DNA of 64,000 bases from Collinsella sp. (GCA_019424905.1 JAHYYP010000001.1:62001-126000); one strand, 5' to 3'; shown: positions 23,045-32,745, numbered from the stretch's first letter. The notes: generated by a model not told the origin, from the letters alone. Numbers and translations are program-made.

Positions 23045-25438
23045 ATGTGCGGAAGCCACTTTGATAAGCAAACTCAGCGTGAGCGCACCTGCTCGCTGGT
23101 TCACGGTACCCGGTGTTGTGTGGGTGCCAAAATAGCTTGCGCCGGCGCGTGTGCGCTTATGGTCGGCCAGCTGCTGCTGCCGAGCGTGGCGCTGGCGACG
23201 GAATGCGCCGATCCCGCCGCTGGGACGGATGAAGTTGCCGCGGCTCCGGTGACGCCGACGGTTGCGGAGGATACGGCCGCAACGACCGCACCAGCCGCTT
23301 CGACCGTGCCTGCAGCCGATGCTGCTCCGGCGGCGCAAGCCACCGCTGAGCCTCAGCAGACGGCCCCGACTGGCGCCACCGATGAATCCAACGATGCGGC
23401 ACCCGCTGAACAAAATACTCCCAGCGACAACGCCGCCACGCCGGCGAATGACGCCATCATGCCCTGCGGTGTGACCGATGTTGTTGGCGGCAGCGGCGTT
23501 AGGGTCAATATTACGGTGCGGAACAATTACACCGACATCAAGAAAGAAGAAACGATTGAGTATGTGAAGGGGATTGCCCTTGTAGATGGAGACCAGTCTG
23601 CTCTCGATGGTAGCGCTTTGACTTTTATCGGCCTGGGGGACTTGATCGTCCATGCGGCGTATGACAGTGCGAGCAATAAAACAACGCTTACCCTGGATAT
23701 CAGCAAGATTCAGAGACAGAAGGAGGAGCAGAAGTACTTTACGGAGTACAAGGAGAATAAGTCCAAGATGACGACCACCTATGATGGATCCAAGCTTACG
23801 TATACGGGTACAGAGCCCGGGAATATCATCATCGGTGATCCGGACGACGCCTTTAAAGGAGATACCGAGGCGACCGGGAAACCCACTATTAACGAGATCC
23901 GGGATGACTACTACACCCGCACCCATGTCTACGAGAGGGCGTGCCTTGTTATCCCGGCAGCGGAATCAGAATCGGAATCCATCTCCTTTGCCAATGTTCA
24001 GAATACGAACTTCAATTGGCAGCTGGATACTGGTCCGCAGGCGACGGCAGGTGTCCCTAACTACGATGCAGATAAATACGAAATCGCTTATGAATGCTGG
24101 CAGGAATTTGAAAACAACGAACCCGTTGCTGCCTGGTATTCCGATAACGGCTCACATGGTTCCCTGCCGACTATTACAAAGTTTAAAAGCGGGAAAGAGT
24201 ACGTGTATTCTCTTATGCTGAAGCCAAAAGACGGATATTCCTTCAGCGATGAAACCGTTGTTACCGTAAACGGGGAAACCGTAAAGTCGAGTCTAAGCGG
24301 AGAATTCCTGTATGTCCCTGCTATTAAAACAATTACGATGCCTGCTTCGTCGGAAAACGAAGCTCTTGAGAATCTAAACGTCAACGATGTGAAAACCGAC
24401 TATGCGCCCGGCGAGGCGCCGCGTGCGACCGCGACGATTCCTGCCGCCGATGCCGATAAGTATGAGATCGCCTATGAGTGCTGGGAAGAGATGGATGGCA
24501 GCGACCCTGCGGAGCTCAAGCCCGTTGCCTTCTGGTATTCCGATCCCGCAATGTACACGCCGGGCATGAAGAAGATCGACCACTTCGAAGAGGGCAAGTT
24601 CTACATGTATTCCGTTGAGCTGAGGCTCAAGGGCGACAATACCGTGGCTGATGACTGCGAAATGAACGTCAACGGTCATTGGGCGCACCACATCAAGACC
24701 GCCAACGGCGTCTTCGCGCCACACACTGACAATATGCTGTGCGAGCAGCCGATTGATGAATGGCGGGCAATCGACGTTATCGAGATCAACGGCGCCACGA
24801 CTATCTTTAAGGCGGGCGACAAGCCGGTCTTTACGGCGAATGTTCCGACGGCCTCCAACTCCCTTCCTCAGTGTGAGTTCTGGACGGGCAGCGATGGCAG
24901 CGAAGTGAACTCTCAGAAGTTCTGGGATCAGAACATTACGAATCACATCGACGCCTTTAAGCCTGGCGTGACCTATCGCTACGGCATCTACCTCAAGTCC
25001 GCGCGCGGCTTCTACTTCACGCCCGACACCAAGCTGATGATCAACGGCCAGGAGTGCGGCTACCAGGTCGCGGATAGCGTATCCGATGAGGACAGCGGCT
25101 GGATCTACACCCTGTGGCTCAACACCGATCTGACCTTTACGCCTGAAGCCACGCCGACTCCCGATCCGCAACCTACGCCGGATCCCAAGCCGACACCGCA
25201 GCCTGAGGTTAAGCCCGAGACCAAGCCCGAAGTGAAGCCCGAGACCAAACCCGCGGCCAAGCCGGCTACGACCACCACGGTGAGCAAGACGGTTGAGAAA
25301 GCCACGCCGGCCAAAAAGTCCGCCGCCGTCCTGGCCGCCACGGGCGACACCACCGCGATGACGGTCACCGCCCTGGGCATCGCCGGCGCAACCGTTGCCG
25401 CCGCAGGCATCGCCGCGACCAAGCGCCGCAAGCGCTAG
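23045..25438 (+). CDS. Cell-wall-anchored surface protein with LAxTG sorting signal
   Basis: A 797-residue secreted protein. A signal peptide ends near residue 51 (VGQLLLPSVALA). An Ala/Pro/Thr-rich linker runs to about residue 140. About three related modules follow: DADKYEIAYECW begins two of them, with (V)A(A/F)WYSD and a KxYxYS(L/V)xLK motif, and a third more diverged copy has CEFWTGSDG. Then come a Pro-rich PTPDPQPTPDPKPTPQ region and an EVKPETKP repeat. The end is a sorting signal VLAATGD, a hydrophobic stretch and TKRRKR. The adhesin role is inferred from architecture. The start at 23045 follows AAGGAGGG. The last ~110 bases, and bases after the stop, are nearly identical to those of the 25775 gene. 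Confidence 0.88.
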   Translation: MCGSHFDKQTQRERTCSLVHGTRCCVGAKIACAGACALMVGQLLLPSVALATECADPAAGTDEVAAAPVTPTVAEDTAATTAPAASTVPAADAAPAAQATAEPQQTAPTGATDESNDAAPAEQNTPSDNAATPANDAIMPCGVTDVVGGSGVRVNITVRNNYTDIKKEETIEYVKGIALVDGDQSALDGSALTFIGLGDLIVHAAYDSASNKTTLTLDISKIQRQKEEQKYFTEYKENKSKMTTTYDGSKLTYTGTEPGNIIIGDPDDAFKGDTEATGKPTINEIRDDYYTRTHVYERACLVIPAAESESESISFANVQNTNFNWQLDTGPQATAGVPNYDADKYEIAYECWQEFENNEPVAAWYSDNGSHGSLPTITKFKSGKEYVYSLMLKPKDGYSFSDETVVTVNGETVKSSLSGEFLYVPAIKTITMPASSENEALENLNVNDVKTDYAPGEAPRATATIPAADADKYEIAYECWEEMDGSDPAELKPVAFWYSDPAMYTPGMKKIDHFEEGKFYMYSVELRLKGDNTVADDCEMNVNGHWAHHIKTANGVFAPHTDNMLCEQPIDEWRAIDVIEINGATTIFKAGDKPVFTANVPTASNSLPQCEFWTGSDGSEVNSQKFWDQNITNHIDAFKPGVTYRYGIYLKSARGFYFTPDTKLMINGQECGYQVADSVSDEDSGWIYTLWLNTDLTFTPEATPTPDPQPTPDPKPTPQPEVKPETKPEVKPETKPAAKPATTTTVSKTVEKATPAKKSAAVLAATGDTTAMTVTALGIAGATVAAAGIAATKRRKR

Positions 25439-25475
25439 GTTTTGGTGACGGCGCCTATCCTCGGCTTCAGCAAAA

Positions 25476-25613
25476 TCTCGATCTGTAACACCAAACTGCC
25501 CAAAACGGCTCTAGATGTTACAGATTGAGATGAACCGAATGGCCGCCAATCTAATGTCTCGATCTGTAACACCAAGCGGGGAATTTGACCTCTAGCTGTT
25601 ACAGATCGAGACA
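25476..25613. repeat. Array of two conserved-stem, 25-base-loop hairpins
   Basis: Units at 25476-25530 and 25555-25613 start 79-81 bases apart. Arms are TCTCGATCTGTAACA and TGTTACAGATTGAGA (or TGTTACAGATCGAGACA), and both loops are exactly 25 bases. A leader-like CCTCGGCTTC lies just before the array, as also before the arrays at 32415 and 49928. The 336-base gap 25439-25774 holds this array, two further palindromes and the promoter region of the next gene. Confidence 0.92.
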
Positions 25614-25633
25614 AACCGACCGGCCGAGTCCAG

Positions 25634-25670
25634 AACCACCGTAAAGGTGCCTGTCCCCTTTGTGGTGGTT
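25634..25670. repeat. GGGGAC-loop hairpin, inverted orientation
   Basis: AACCACCGTAAAGGTGCCTG-TCCCCTTTGTGGTGGTT; on the minus strand the loop reads GGGGACAGGCACC. It directly follows the hairpin array. Confidence 0.85.
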
Positions 25671-25671
25671 T

Positions 25672-25714
25672 GCGCAGGTAGAACGGTAGGTTCGTATATA
25701 TGAACCTACCGTTC
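25672..25714. repeat. CGCAGGTA-core palindrome upstream of second surface protein
   Basis: GCGCAGGTA is followed by GAACGGTAGGTTC (25681-25693), the 8-base spacer GTATATAT and GAACCTACCGTTC (25702-25714), a perfect 13-bp inverted repeat. The inner TAGGTTC-N8-GAACCTA is shared with 22924-22949. The spacer could double as a -10 region. Confidence 0.75.
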
Positions 25715-25774
25715 GCTTTGTTTTTGGACAACGATTACGCTGGATGACTTTTGGTTTGCAGGAAAGGAACGACC

Positions 25775-28700
25775 ATGAGGTGGACTACTGCTCGAGCGCT
25801 TTGCCGACGGCTGACGGTTGCCACGGTGACCCTCGCGATGGTGACGGGTTCGTTTCCCGCGGGCGCGTTTGCTGAGGCCCTCAACACCGACGGCACTTTT
25901 GTGCAGACGGATAACGGCCAAGCAGCCGACGCCGCTCCCGCCGATTCGGCTGACGCCCAAACGTCAGACTCTGCTTCCGCCGACCCCGCGCCCGATGCCG
26001 GCGCCGCCGACCCCACAGTGCTCGATAGCGGTGATACCCCTACGCCCCCGCCCTCCGAGATTGCATCGGCGGCGGGCCTAACGGGCGCCGGGCAGACCGA
26101 GAGCACACCTGCGGGTACGCTCGCCACTGATCTTGTCGAGGGCAAGGAACTCGCCGAGCAGCAGAAGCAGGAGGAGACCGCCGAAGCCGAAGCAACCTGG
26201 AATGAGGATCTTGGGCTCTGGATGACCTCGAAGGGCGCTACGGGCGTAAAAGGCGAATACGATGATGGCTACGTGGCCGGCGAGCAGACTCCCGCGCAGT
26301 ACTACTTCTCGATCGATAGCCTCACCAACGAAATTTCTATCGAGTATGGCGACGCGGGCATTACCACGTTGGAGGTGCCCTCGACCATCGACGGCAAAAA
26401 TGTCGTGAGTCTTAAGGGCATGGGAAACGTTGCGCTCACATCAATTACGTTTGCCCCCGATTCGCATATCCGCTCTGTGGGCGGTTTGGGCGGCAGCAGC
26501 ATCAAGGAAATCGCACTGCCCGATTCGGTTGAGGAACTGGGCTGGAATGCGTTTACTGGAAGCAAGACACTTCACACGGTGACCTGGCCCAACAACGCGG
26601 CCTTTACCACGATTCCCGAGCAGGCCTTTGAGGGCTGCGAACAGCTTGACGACAATGTGGTGGCAACGCTGCCACCTTCGGTTAAGACTATCGACTATCG
26701 CGCCTTCGCCAATTGCGGCGTACCGCAGTTCTATGTCTCGGACACAACGGTACTCACCTTTACGCAGATCAACGTGCCGGGCACGGTGGAGCGGATTGAG
26801 CGCTATGCCTTTGACGGGTGCTCGCACGTGTCATCGGTGACGATCGGCGATGGTGTCAAATCTATCGGGGCGCTCGCGTTCGCCTCTCTTGATCCTGCGA
26901 TTGCCGGCAAAGAGATTGTGCTACCCAAAAGCGTGGAAATGATAGAGTGGGGAGCTTTTGAGAACACGAGATACGGAAACGAGACGAACCATAATGCCGT
27001 TGCCCTGCGCGTGATGAACCCCGATCTTCAGTTTGGTGAGGCGGGCTATCCGGGCGACTATAATGAGCGCGTGACAATCGATGGCGTAACGTATACGATT
27101 CCCTTTGGTGAAGGCCAGACCATCTATGCCTATGCGACCGATTCGGCTGGCAACCCCTCGATGGTCAAAAAGCTTGCCGATGCCGTGGCCGATCGCAAGG
27201 ACTCCGTCGATTCCTCGAAGCCTGCCTACACGTTTGAGTGGATGGGCGAGGCGGCCCAGGTGACGGGCAAACTTCCCCAGAGCGCGGCGGCCGTGCTCTT
27301 GCAGGCGGGGCAGTCCACGCCGTTGACGGTTGGCGACGACGGCTCCGTTGCTGCCAACGTCCTCTCCAAGACGGCAGCAACGCTGCGCATTTCGCTCAGC
27401 GGTTACTATGACATGGTGCTGGCGCGCCCGGGCGACCAGATGACGGGCACATGGAATATCGGAGAGATTAAGGCGGAGGACTTTACCAAGATTCCGGCTT
27501 CGCGCGCGATTGAGCTCAACGTGGGCTATCTTGAACCGATTATGGGCCAGGATAAGACCGAACGCATTGAGCTCGATAGTCTCGATAACATCGATCTGAC
27601 GGTGAAGAACGGCGGCAAGACGCTTAAGCCTGCCAAGGGTGACAAGGAAAACGACTTCCGTATCCAGGGCACAGCGCTCGTGGTGTCGCAGGCCATTGCC
27701 GACGCGGACCAGGATCTGGAGATAACGCTCGAGCCCAAAGACAGCCTCAAGCTGGGTGGGACGACGGCGACGGTGAAGCCCTCGGCCGGCAAGGTCGATA
27801 TCGACTTGAAGCCCTGGGGCACGGCGACGGTCGCGACCAAGGGCGACTACCAGGGCGCTAACCGCGTGCTGGTGTTCCGTACGTCCGACGGCAAGCTGGT
27901 CGCCGACGGCGTCACCTATCTGATGGGTTACGAAGACGATGGCACCACGCCTATCATGAAGGCCGAGACGCCGCGCCTTAAGGCCGGTTCGTACACCATC
28001 GTCGCCTTTAACAAGACGAGCTACGACATCCAAGCGACGAGCTATTCCACGTTTAGCCGCCTAGGGCTGACCGTGGGTAAGCATATCGCGCAAAAGCAGG
28101 TGAAGATTGAGGACGGCAAACAGCTCGACGTGACGCTCGACGTCCCCACGTTTGACGTGGAGACGTATCGTGCCGAGCGCGGGCTGACGGCGGGCTCGGT
28201 TATCGCTGATTCGTCCGCGGTCGTTGGCGTGGAGACCGAGCTGCGCATTCATTACGAGCTCAAGGACAGCCAGGCTGCCAAGATTGAGATTCCGCTGGCC
28301 AAGGATGCCGTCGGGGATGTGTCCGCAGGCTCTCGCGAAGCCGGCGCCAGCTCCGAGGCCATGTGGGCTGACACAACTTGGGAGGGCGACAACCTCGTTC
28401 TCAATATGAATAAGGGCATGGGCGCCGATGTGTTTGTGCGCTTTAAGCCTAAGGCCGCGGGCATCTATGCCATCTCGCCGCTTATTACGCTGGGCGAGGT
28501 GACGTTGCCGCTGGGAAGCACCACACTCGAGGTTAGCGGATCGCGCATCGAGGTCGACAGCACCGACGTTCACAGCCTACTGGGCAATGTGGCCTACGTA
28601 TACGCAGCGCCCGGAAAAAGCGTGCAGCTTACCGTGGGCGTGGGCGCCTCGGCCGCAAAGTACACCGGCAAGACCAATAAACTCGGCCGTGCCAAGATTG

Positions 28701-31700
28701 AATACGACCTGCCGCAGGATACGCTTGCCGCCGAGCGTGTGACGCTCGAAGCGCGCGTGGGCTCGACCGCTGCTGCCGCCGCTGCTGCCGAGGTAACGGC
28801 TCGCAATTATGTGCGCTATGTTCCGGGCGCTTCGGTCTGGAACTTTGATGTGACGTATCGTGGCGGTACGCAAAGCCTGGTCAAGGACGGCAAGGACACC
28901 GGCAAGAGTCTGTGGACCTTCCACCATCTGCCGCAAAAGAAGAACGCCTACTGGACGTTCGATATCACGCTCGAGGTGGGAAACGAAGAGGCCGCCGACA
29001 CGCTCGACCTGTACGTGGACTGCGTGGATGGCAAGACGGTGACGATTCCTCTGACTCAAAAGTCGCGCGAGGGCACCCATGTGCGCTATGTGGCGGAGTA
29101 TGTGGACGAGGGTTACCTTAAGCTGCTCGACGAGTTTAACAAGGCGAATGACTCGACCTATGTGAACTGCGGCAACTTTGAGCAGATCTTTATGCCGCAG
29201 ACCTACCGCATCTCCAATGCTCAGCTTATGACCATGCTGAGTTTTGACGCCAACGCTTCGGCCAAAAAGCATTCCGCCGCGGCCGAGGAGCGCCAGCAGG
29301 AGTTCTCGAATGCCGTGCAGCAGTGGCACGAGTATATGATGGATAACTCGTTTAATGATGTCGACGAGGCCTTTAACGACGCGATTGACCAGATGGTCGC
29401 TGATGCGTTTGCCGAGGAGGACGAGAACGGTAAAGAGGACGAAGCCCAAGGTGGAGCTGCCCGTAAGGCTCGTCGCGCCCCTGCCGCCAGCGACGGCGAG
29501 GGTGATGGTGCTGGCAACGACGAGGCCGCGCAGTTTGCGGCTGAGCTCAAGGCCGCGGTCGGCGGGTCGGCGGCGCTGCTGACCCAGCAGGGCGACAGCT
29601 ATGGCGTCAATGTGGACAAGATGATCTTTGAGGATGCTTACGGCACCAGCGAGGATTGGTATCAGGAACTCGCGGCGGCCCAGGGCGCGAACGCTGCGGA
29701 TGCGGCCGCCATCAAGGAGCTCGTCGACCATGCATCGCGAGCGGAGTTTATTGCCCAGCAGGCCGAGGATCTGGTGGGCCAGTCGATGGGTATCGGCCAG
29801 CTCAACCAATACGGAAGCTGGAATGACGCAACCGCTGCGGCGCTCAACAAGTGTGCGGGCATTAAGGCCAGCGAGTACAACGGCCAGTCGACGAGCGGGT
29901 TTAACGATTTGGGCCAGGCGCTCGGCAGCTCGCTGAGCTACAAGGCGGCTGACGACGATACCGTCAAGGGCTTTAAGGTCGCCGCGCCCGATGGCGAGCA
30001 GACGGCCTATATCGAGTCGGAATTTATCGAGAACTCCAATAACAACAAGAACCAGGCGCTTCTGTTTAACTCGATCGCCATGCAGTGCGACATTCTGGAC
30101 GACCTGTACGACAACTGGAATGTGGTCCATAGCCTCAACAACTCCAAGGTGCGCGGATGGCTCATGGCCTGGAAGCTCAACGGCGACGTGAGCGCCCATA
30201 TGAAGCTCATCCGCACGATCCGTTCGCTCAAGAGCTATAAGATCGAGTGCGAGATGTTCGGACAGGTCTTTAAGACCGATGCGTGGAAGGCGGCCGGCCA
30301 GGCGTTTCCCGCGGCGACCCAGGGTATCGGCATCTTTACCGGCATTTACGGCGTGAACGATGCCAGCAAGAACTGGGAGAACGTGAACGTCCGTATGCAG
30401 AAGGTGAAGGGCGAGCGCGAGGGCTATGAGCTTCAGCATACGCGCTTGCTTGCCAAGCCCGAGAAGACCGAGGACGACTGGAAGTGCATTTACGCGCTGC
30501 GTGACGCCATGGAGAAGGCGCGTGCGTTTGAGGATCTGCTGTATCGCCAGCTCTGCCACGACAGCACCGATGTGGCGGTGGGCTCCATTATGACAATCGC
30601 CGGCGTGCTGACGGCCGGTTCGGCGGGTACCGTGGTGGGCGCCGCCTATGATGCAGCTTCGACCAGCGTAGGTTCGGAGCGCGCGATTAAGCTGACCAAT
30701 GCCGAATGCGCCTACGATGTTGCCTGCGAGCAGGTGGAGCGCGCGTGCCAGAATCGCATTACGGTCAACTGGGGCGAGCTGACCGATGCCGAGGTCTACA
30801 AGGCCAACAAGGACGGCTTGATCTCGGACGAGAAGATGCAGTCGATCTTCGAGGCGCGTTATCGCAATGTGCCTGCCAAGGCAGCACCCGACCCTGCGGG
30901 CGTGGTGTACGAGGGCCTGCTGTCCAATACGGTTGAAGGCGCGGCGGTTGAGCTGTGGAGCGCCGACGATGCGGCCGGTACCAATGCGGTGCGTTGGGAT
31001 GCCGAGGGGTATGAGCAGGACAATCCGCTTGCAACGGGTGCGGACGGTGCGTACAACTGGAATACGCCGACCGGCTGGTATCAAGTGCGCGTGACCAAGG
31101 ACGGGTATGAGGAGGCGCGTTCGGCTTGGCTGCGCGTGCCGCCGATTCAGACTGAGGTGAACATTGGCTTGGTGTCGACGGCGGCGCCCGAGGTAGCTTC
31201 GGCCCATGCCTATACCGATTGCATCGAGGTTGAGTTTGCGCAGTATATGGATGCGAGCGACGATGCCCTGGTCGCATTGTGCGCGCAGGGCTTGGGCGAC
31301 GTGACGTATACGTGGCTCGACAAGCAGGACGATCCCAATGGCAAGCCGCTGTCACGCGTGCTGCGTATTCGCTATGCCGATGCGCGTGAGGCGGGCTCGA
31401 CGGTGGCGTTTGAGCTCGACGGTGCTCGCAACTACGCCGGCACGGCCATGGCGCGCTGGGCAAGTGGCGAGCTTGTCGTGGGCGTTCGTGCCGACAAACT
31501 CAAACTCAACGTGGAGCAGGCCGTGACCATGCTTGATGGCAGTGACTTTGAGCTGGTGGCGCACGTGACCGATAAGGCGGGCAAGCCGTTTGCGGGCGCC
31601 AAGGTTAGTGTTGGGCTGGAGTCCTCGGCTATCTGCTCTGTCGATGCCACCCAGGCCGTGACGGGCGAGGACGGTGCGGCGACGTTTGTGCTGCATGGTG

Positions 31701-32377
31701 CTCTGCCCGGTTTGACGACGTTGACGGCGGCGGTGGGCGGCACGGCGCTGTCCAAGCAGGTCGACGTTCGCGTGTCTGCCGAGGCAGTGCGACCGGCGCG
31801 ACCGGTGGCGACGATTGGTGCGACGACGTTTGGTGCATGGTCGCCCAAGGAGAACTACATTACGGTGCCCAAGGGCACGAAGCTGGAGCTTTCTGCCGAG
31901 GATGGCGCGACGATTTGGTACACCACCAACGACACCTGCCCCTGCCGTGACGAAGGCCGTGTAAAGTACACCGAGCCCATTGCGCTCGATAGCAACATGT
32001 ATGTGCGCATTGCGGCACAGCGCCCTGGCATGTCGTACAGCGAGTATTCCGAGCGTCTGAACATTACGATTACGGTGACCGATGAGGCGGCGCCTGATCC
32101 GACGCCCGATCCGGACCCGACGCCTGGCGACGGCGAGCAGGGCGGCGGTGCGGATGGCTCTGGCGGCACCGGGGTACCTGCGGGCGGTTCGACTTCGACG
32201 ACGACCACGGTGACGACGAACAAGTCCAAGGGTAAGGGCGAGAACGACAAGAAGTCCGGCGGCACGGAGCTCGCCAGCACGGGTGACTCCACCGCGATGA
32301 CGGTCGCCGCCTTGGGCATCGCCGGCGCAACCGTTGCCGCGGCCGGCATCGCCGCGACCAAGCGTCGCAAGCGTTAG
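25775..32377 (+). CDS. Giant cell-wall-anchored surface protein with BspA-type repeats and LAxTG signal
   Basis: A 2200-residue secreted protein. A signal peptide ends near residue 36 (FPAGAFA), then comes an acidic Ala/Asp/Pro-rich linker. BspA-type leucine-rich repeats fill about residues 180-400 (SSIKEIALPDSVEELGWNAF, SVKTIDYRAFANC, VERIERYAFDGCSHVSSVTI). A long central region of unknown fold includes helical parts and Gly-rich helices near residue 1600. Carboxypeptidase-regulatory-like and Ig-like modules (KPFAGAKVSVGLESSAICSV) follow. A chitobiase C-terminal-type module is near residue 2040 (LSAEDGATIWYTTNDTCPC). The tail has Pro/Gly-rich spacers, ELASTGD, a hydrophobic stretch and TKRRKR. 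The start follows GGAAAGGAAC. An adhesin-like role is inferred. Confidence 0.88.
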   Translation: MRWTTARALCRRLTVATVTLAMVTGSFPAGAFAEALNTDGTFVQTDNGQAADAAPADSADAQTSDSASADPAPDAGAADPTVLDSGDTPTPPPSEIASAAGLTGAGQTESTPAGTLATDLVEGKELAEQQKQEETAEAEATWNEDLGLWMTSKGATGVKGEYDDGYVAGEQTPAQYYFSIDSLTNEISIEYGDAGITTLEVPSTIDGKNVVSLKGMGNVALTSITFAPDSHIRSVGGLGGSSIKEIALPDSVEELGWNAFTGSKTLHTVTWPNNAAFTTIPEQAFEGCEQLDDNVVATLPPSVKTIDYRAFANCGVPQFYVSDTTVLTFTQINVPGTVERIERYAFDGCSHVSSVTIGDGVKSIGALAFASLDPAIAGKEIVLPKSVEMIEWGAFENTRYGNETNHNAVALRVMNPDLQFGEAGYPGDYNERVTIDGVTYTIPFGEGQTIYAYATDSAGNPSMVKKLADAVADRKDSVDSSKPAYTFEWMGEAAQVTGKLPQSAAAVLLQAGQSTPLTVGDDGSVAANVLSKTAATLRISLSGYYDMVLARPGDQMTGTWNIGEIKAEDFTKIPASRAIELNVGYLEPIMGQDKTERIELDSLDNIDLTVKNGGKTLKPAKGDKENDFRIQGTALVVSQAIADADQDLEITLEPKDSLKLGGTTATVKPSAGKVDIDLKPWGTATVATKGDYQGANRVLVFRTSDGKLVADGVTYLMGYEDDGTTPIMKAETPRLKAGSYTIVAFNKTSYDIQATSYSTFSRLGLTVGKHIAQKQVKIEDGKQLDVTLDVPTFDVETYRAERGLTAGSVIADSSAVVGVETELRIHYELKDSQAAKIEIPLAKDAVGDVSAGSREAGASSEAMWADTTWEGDNLVLNMNKGMGADVFVRFKPKAAGIYAISPLITLGEVTLPLGSTTLEVSGSRIEVDSTDVHSLLGNVAYVYAAPGKSVQLTVGVGASAAKYTGKTNKLGRAKIEYDLPQDTLAAERVTLEARVGSTAAAAAAAEVTARNYVRYVPGASVWNFDVTYRGGTQSLVKDGKDTGKSLWTFHHLPQKKNAYWTFDITLEVGNEEAADTLDLYVDCVDGKTVTIPLTQKSREGTHVRYVAEYVDEGYLKLLDEFNKANDSTYVNCGNFEQIFMPQTYRISNAQLMTMLSFDANASAKKHSAAAEERQQEFSNAVQQWHEYMMDNSFNDVDEAFNDAIDQMVADAFAEEDENGKEDEAQGGAARKARRAPAASDGEGDGAGNDEAAQFAAELKAAVGGSAALLTQQGDSYGVNVDKMIFEDAYGTSEDWYQELAAAQGANAADAAAIKELVDHASRAEFIAQQAEDLVGQSMGIGQLNQYGSWNDATAAALNKCAGIKASEYNGQSTSGFNDLGQALGSSLSYKAADDDTVKGFKVAAPDGEQTAYIESEFIENSNNNKNQALLFNSIAMQCDILDDLYDNWNVVHSLNNSKVRGWLMAWKLNGDVSAHMKLIRTIRSLKSYKIECEMFGQVFKTDAWKAAGQAFPAATQGIGIFTGIYGVNDASKNWENVNVRMQKVKGEREGYELQHTRLLAKPEKTEDDWKCIYALRDAMEKARAFEDLLYRQLCHDSTDVAVGSIMTIAGVLTAGSAGTVVGAAYDAASTSVGSERAIKLTNAECAYDVACEQVERACQNRITVNWGELTDAEVYKANKDGLISDEKMQSIFEARYRNVPAKAAPDPAGVVYEGLLSNTVEGAAVELWSADDAAGTNAVRWDAEGYEQDNPLATGADGAYNWNTPTGWYQVRVTKDGYEEARSAWLRVPPIQTEVNIGLVSTAAPEVASAHAYTDCIEVEFAQYMDASDDALVALCAQGLGDVTYTWLDKQDDPNGKPLSRVLRIRYADAREAGSTVAFELDGARNYAGTAMARWASGELVVGVRADKLKLNVEQAVTMLDGSDFELVAHVTDKAGKPFAGAKVSVGLESSAICSVDATQAVTGEDGAATFVLHGALPGLTTLTAAVGGTALSKQVDVRVSAEAVRPARPVATIGATTFGAWSPKENYITVPKGTKLELSAEDGATIWYTTNDTCPCRDEGRVKYTEPIALDSNMYVRIAAQRPGMSYSEYSERLNITITVTDEAAPDPTPDPDPTPGDGEQGGGADGSGGTGVPAGGSTSTTTTVTTNKSKGKGENDKKSGGTELASTGDSTAMTVAALGIAGATVAAAGIAATKRRKR

Positions 32378-32414
32378 GTTTTGGCGACAACGCCCATTCT
32401 CGGCTTTTGCAAGA

Positions 32415-32633
32415 TCTCAATCTGTAACACCAAGCCAGATATTTGGGTTCCAGGTGTTACAGATTGAGACAAACTGTTCGGCCGCCAACCTAACGTCTCG
32501 ATCTATAACACGTAGCGAGGAATTTGGCCTCCAACTGTTACAGATTGAGACAAAGCGGGGGGCGGCTGGAGAAATATCTCGATCTGTAACAACTACAAGG
32601 CTCAACAGGGCCTAACTGTTACAGATTGAGACA
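32415..32633. repeat. Array of three conserved-stem, 25-base-loop hairpins
   Basis: Units at 32415-32471, 32496-32552 and 32577-32633 start exactly 81 bases apart. Arms are TCTCAATCTGTAACA, TCTCGATCTATAACA and TCTCGATCTGTAACA, each with TGTTACAGATTGAGACA; every loop is 25 bases of different sequence. A leader-like TTCTCGGCTT precedes the array. The gap 32378-32771 contains this array, a GGGGAC hairpin and the nfn terminator, and no gene. Confidence 0.93.
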
Positions 32634-32653
32634 AAACGACCGGGCAAGTCCCC

Positions 32654-32690
32654 AACCACCACAAAGGTGCCTGTCCCCATCGTGGTGATC
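32654..32690. repeat. GGGGAC-loop hairpin, inverted, partly degraded
   Basis: AACCACCACAAAGGTGCCTG-TCCCCATCGTGGTGAT. The loop is intact but the right stem has changed bases. It follows the three-unit array, as the hairpin at 25634 follows the two-unit array. Confidence 0.75.
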
Positions 32691-32705
32691 GGGCGGCCGG
32701 CATAA

Positions 32706-32745
32706 AAAAAGTCCCCGCCGGGCGTGTGCTCGACGGGGACTTTGC
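32706..32745 (-). terminator. Terminator of the nfnAB operon
   Basis: AAAGTCCCCG (32708-32717) and CGGGGACTTT (32734-32743) form the stem. Read on the minus strand the stem is followed by seven T residues, after the nfnB stop at 32772. Confidence 0.9.

Noticed and set aside
28577..31207. 876-residue open frame antisense to the giant surface protein
   Set aside because: It arises from codon bias in the GC-rich gene; the product has no recognisable domain, and the sense frame has a signal peptide and sorting signal.
32415..32633. CRISPR array
   Set aside because: The repeats come as inverted pairs forming hairpins, there are only three units and no cas genes; the 25-base loops are not spacers between direct repeats of CRISPR type.
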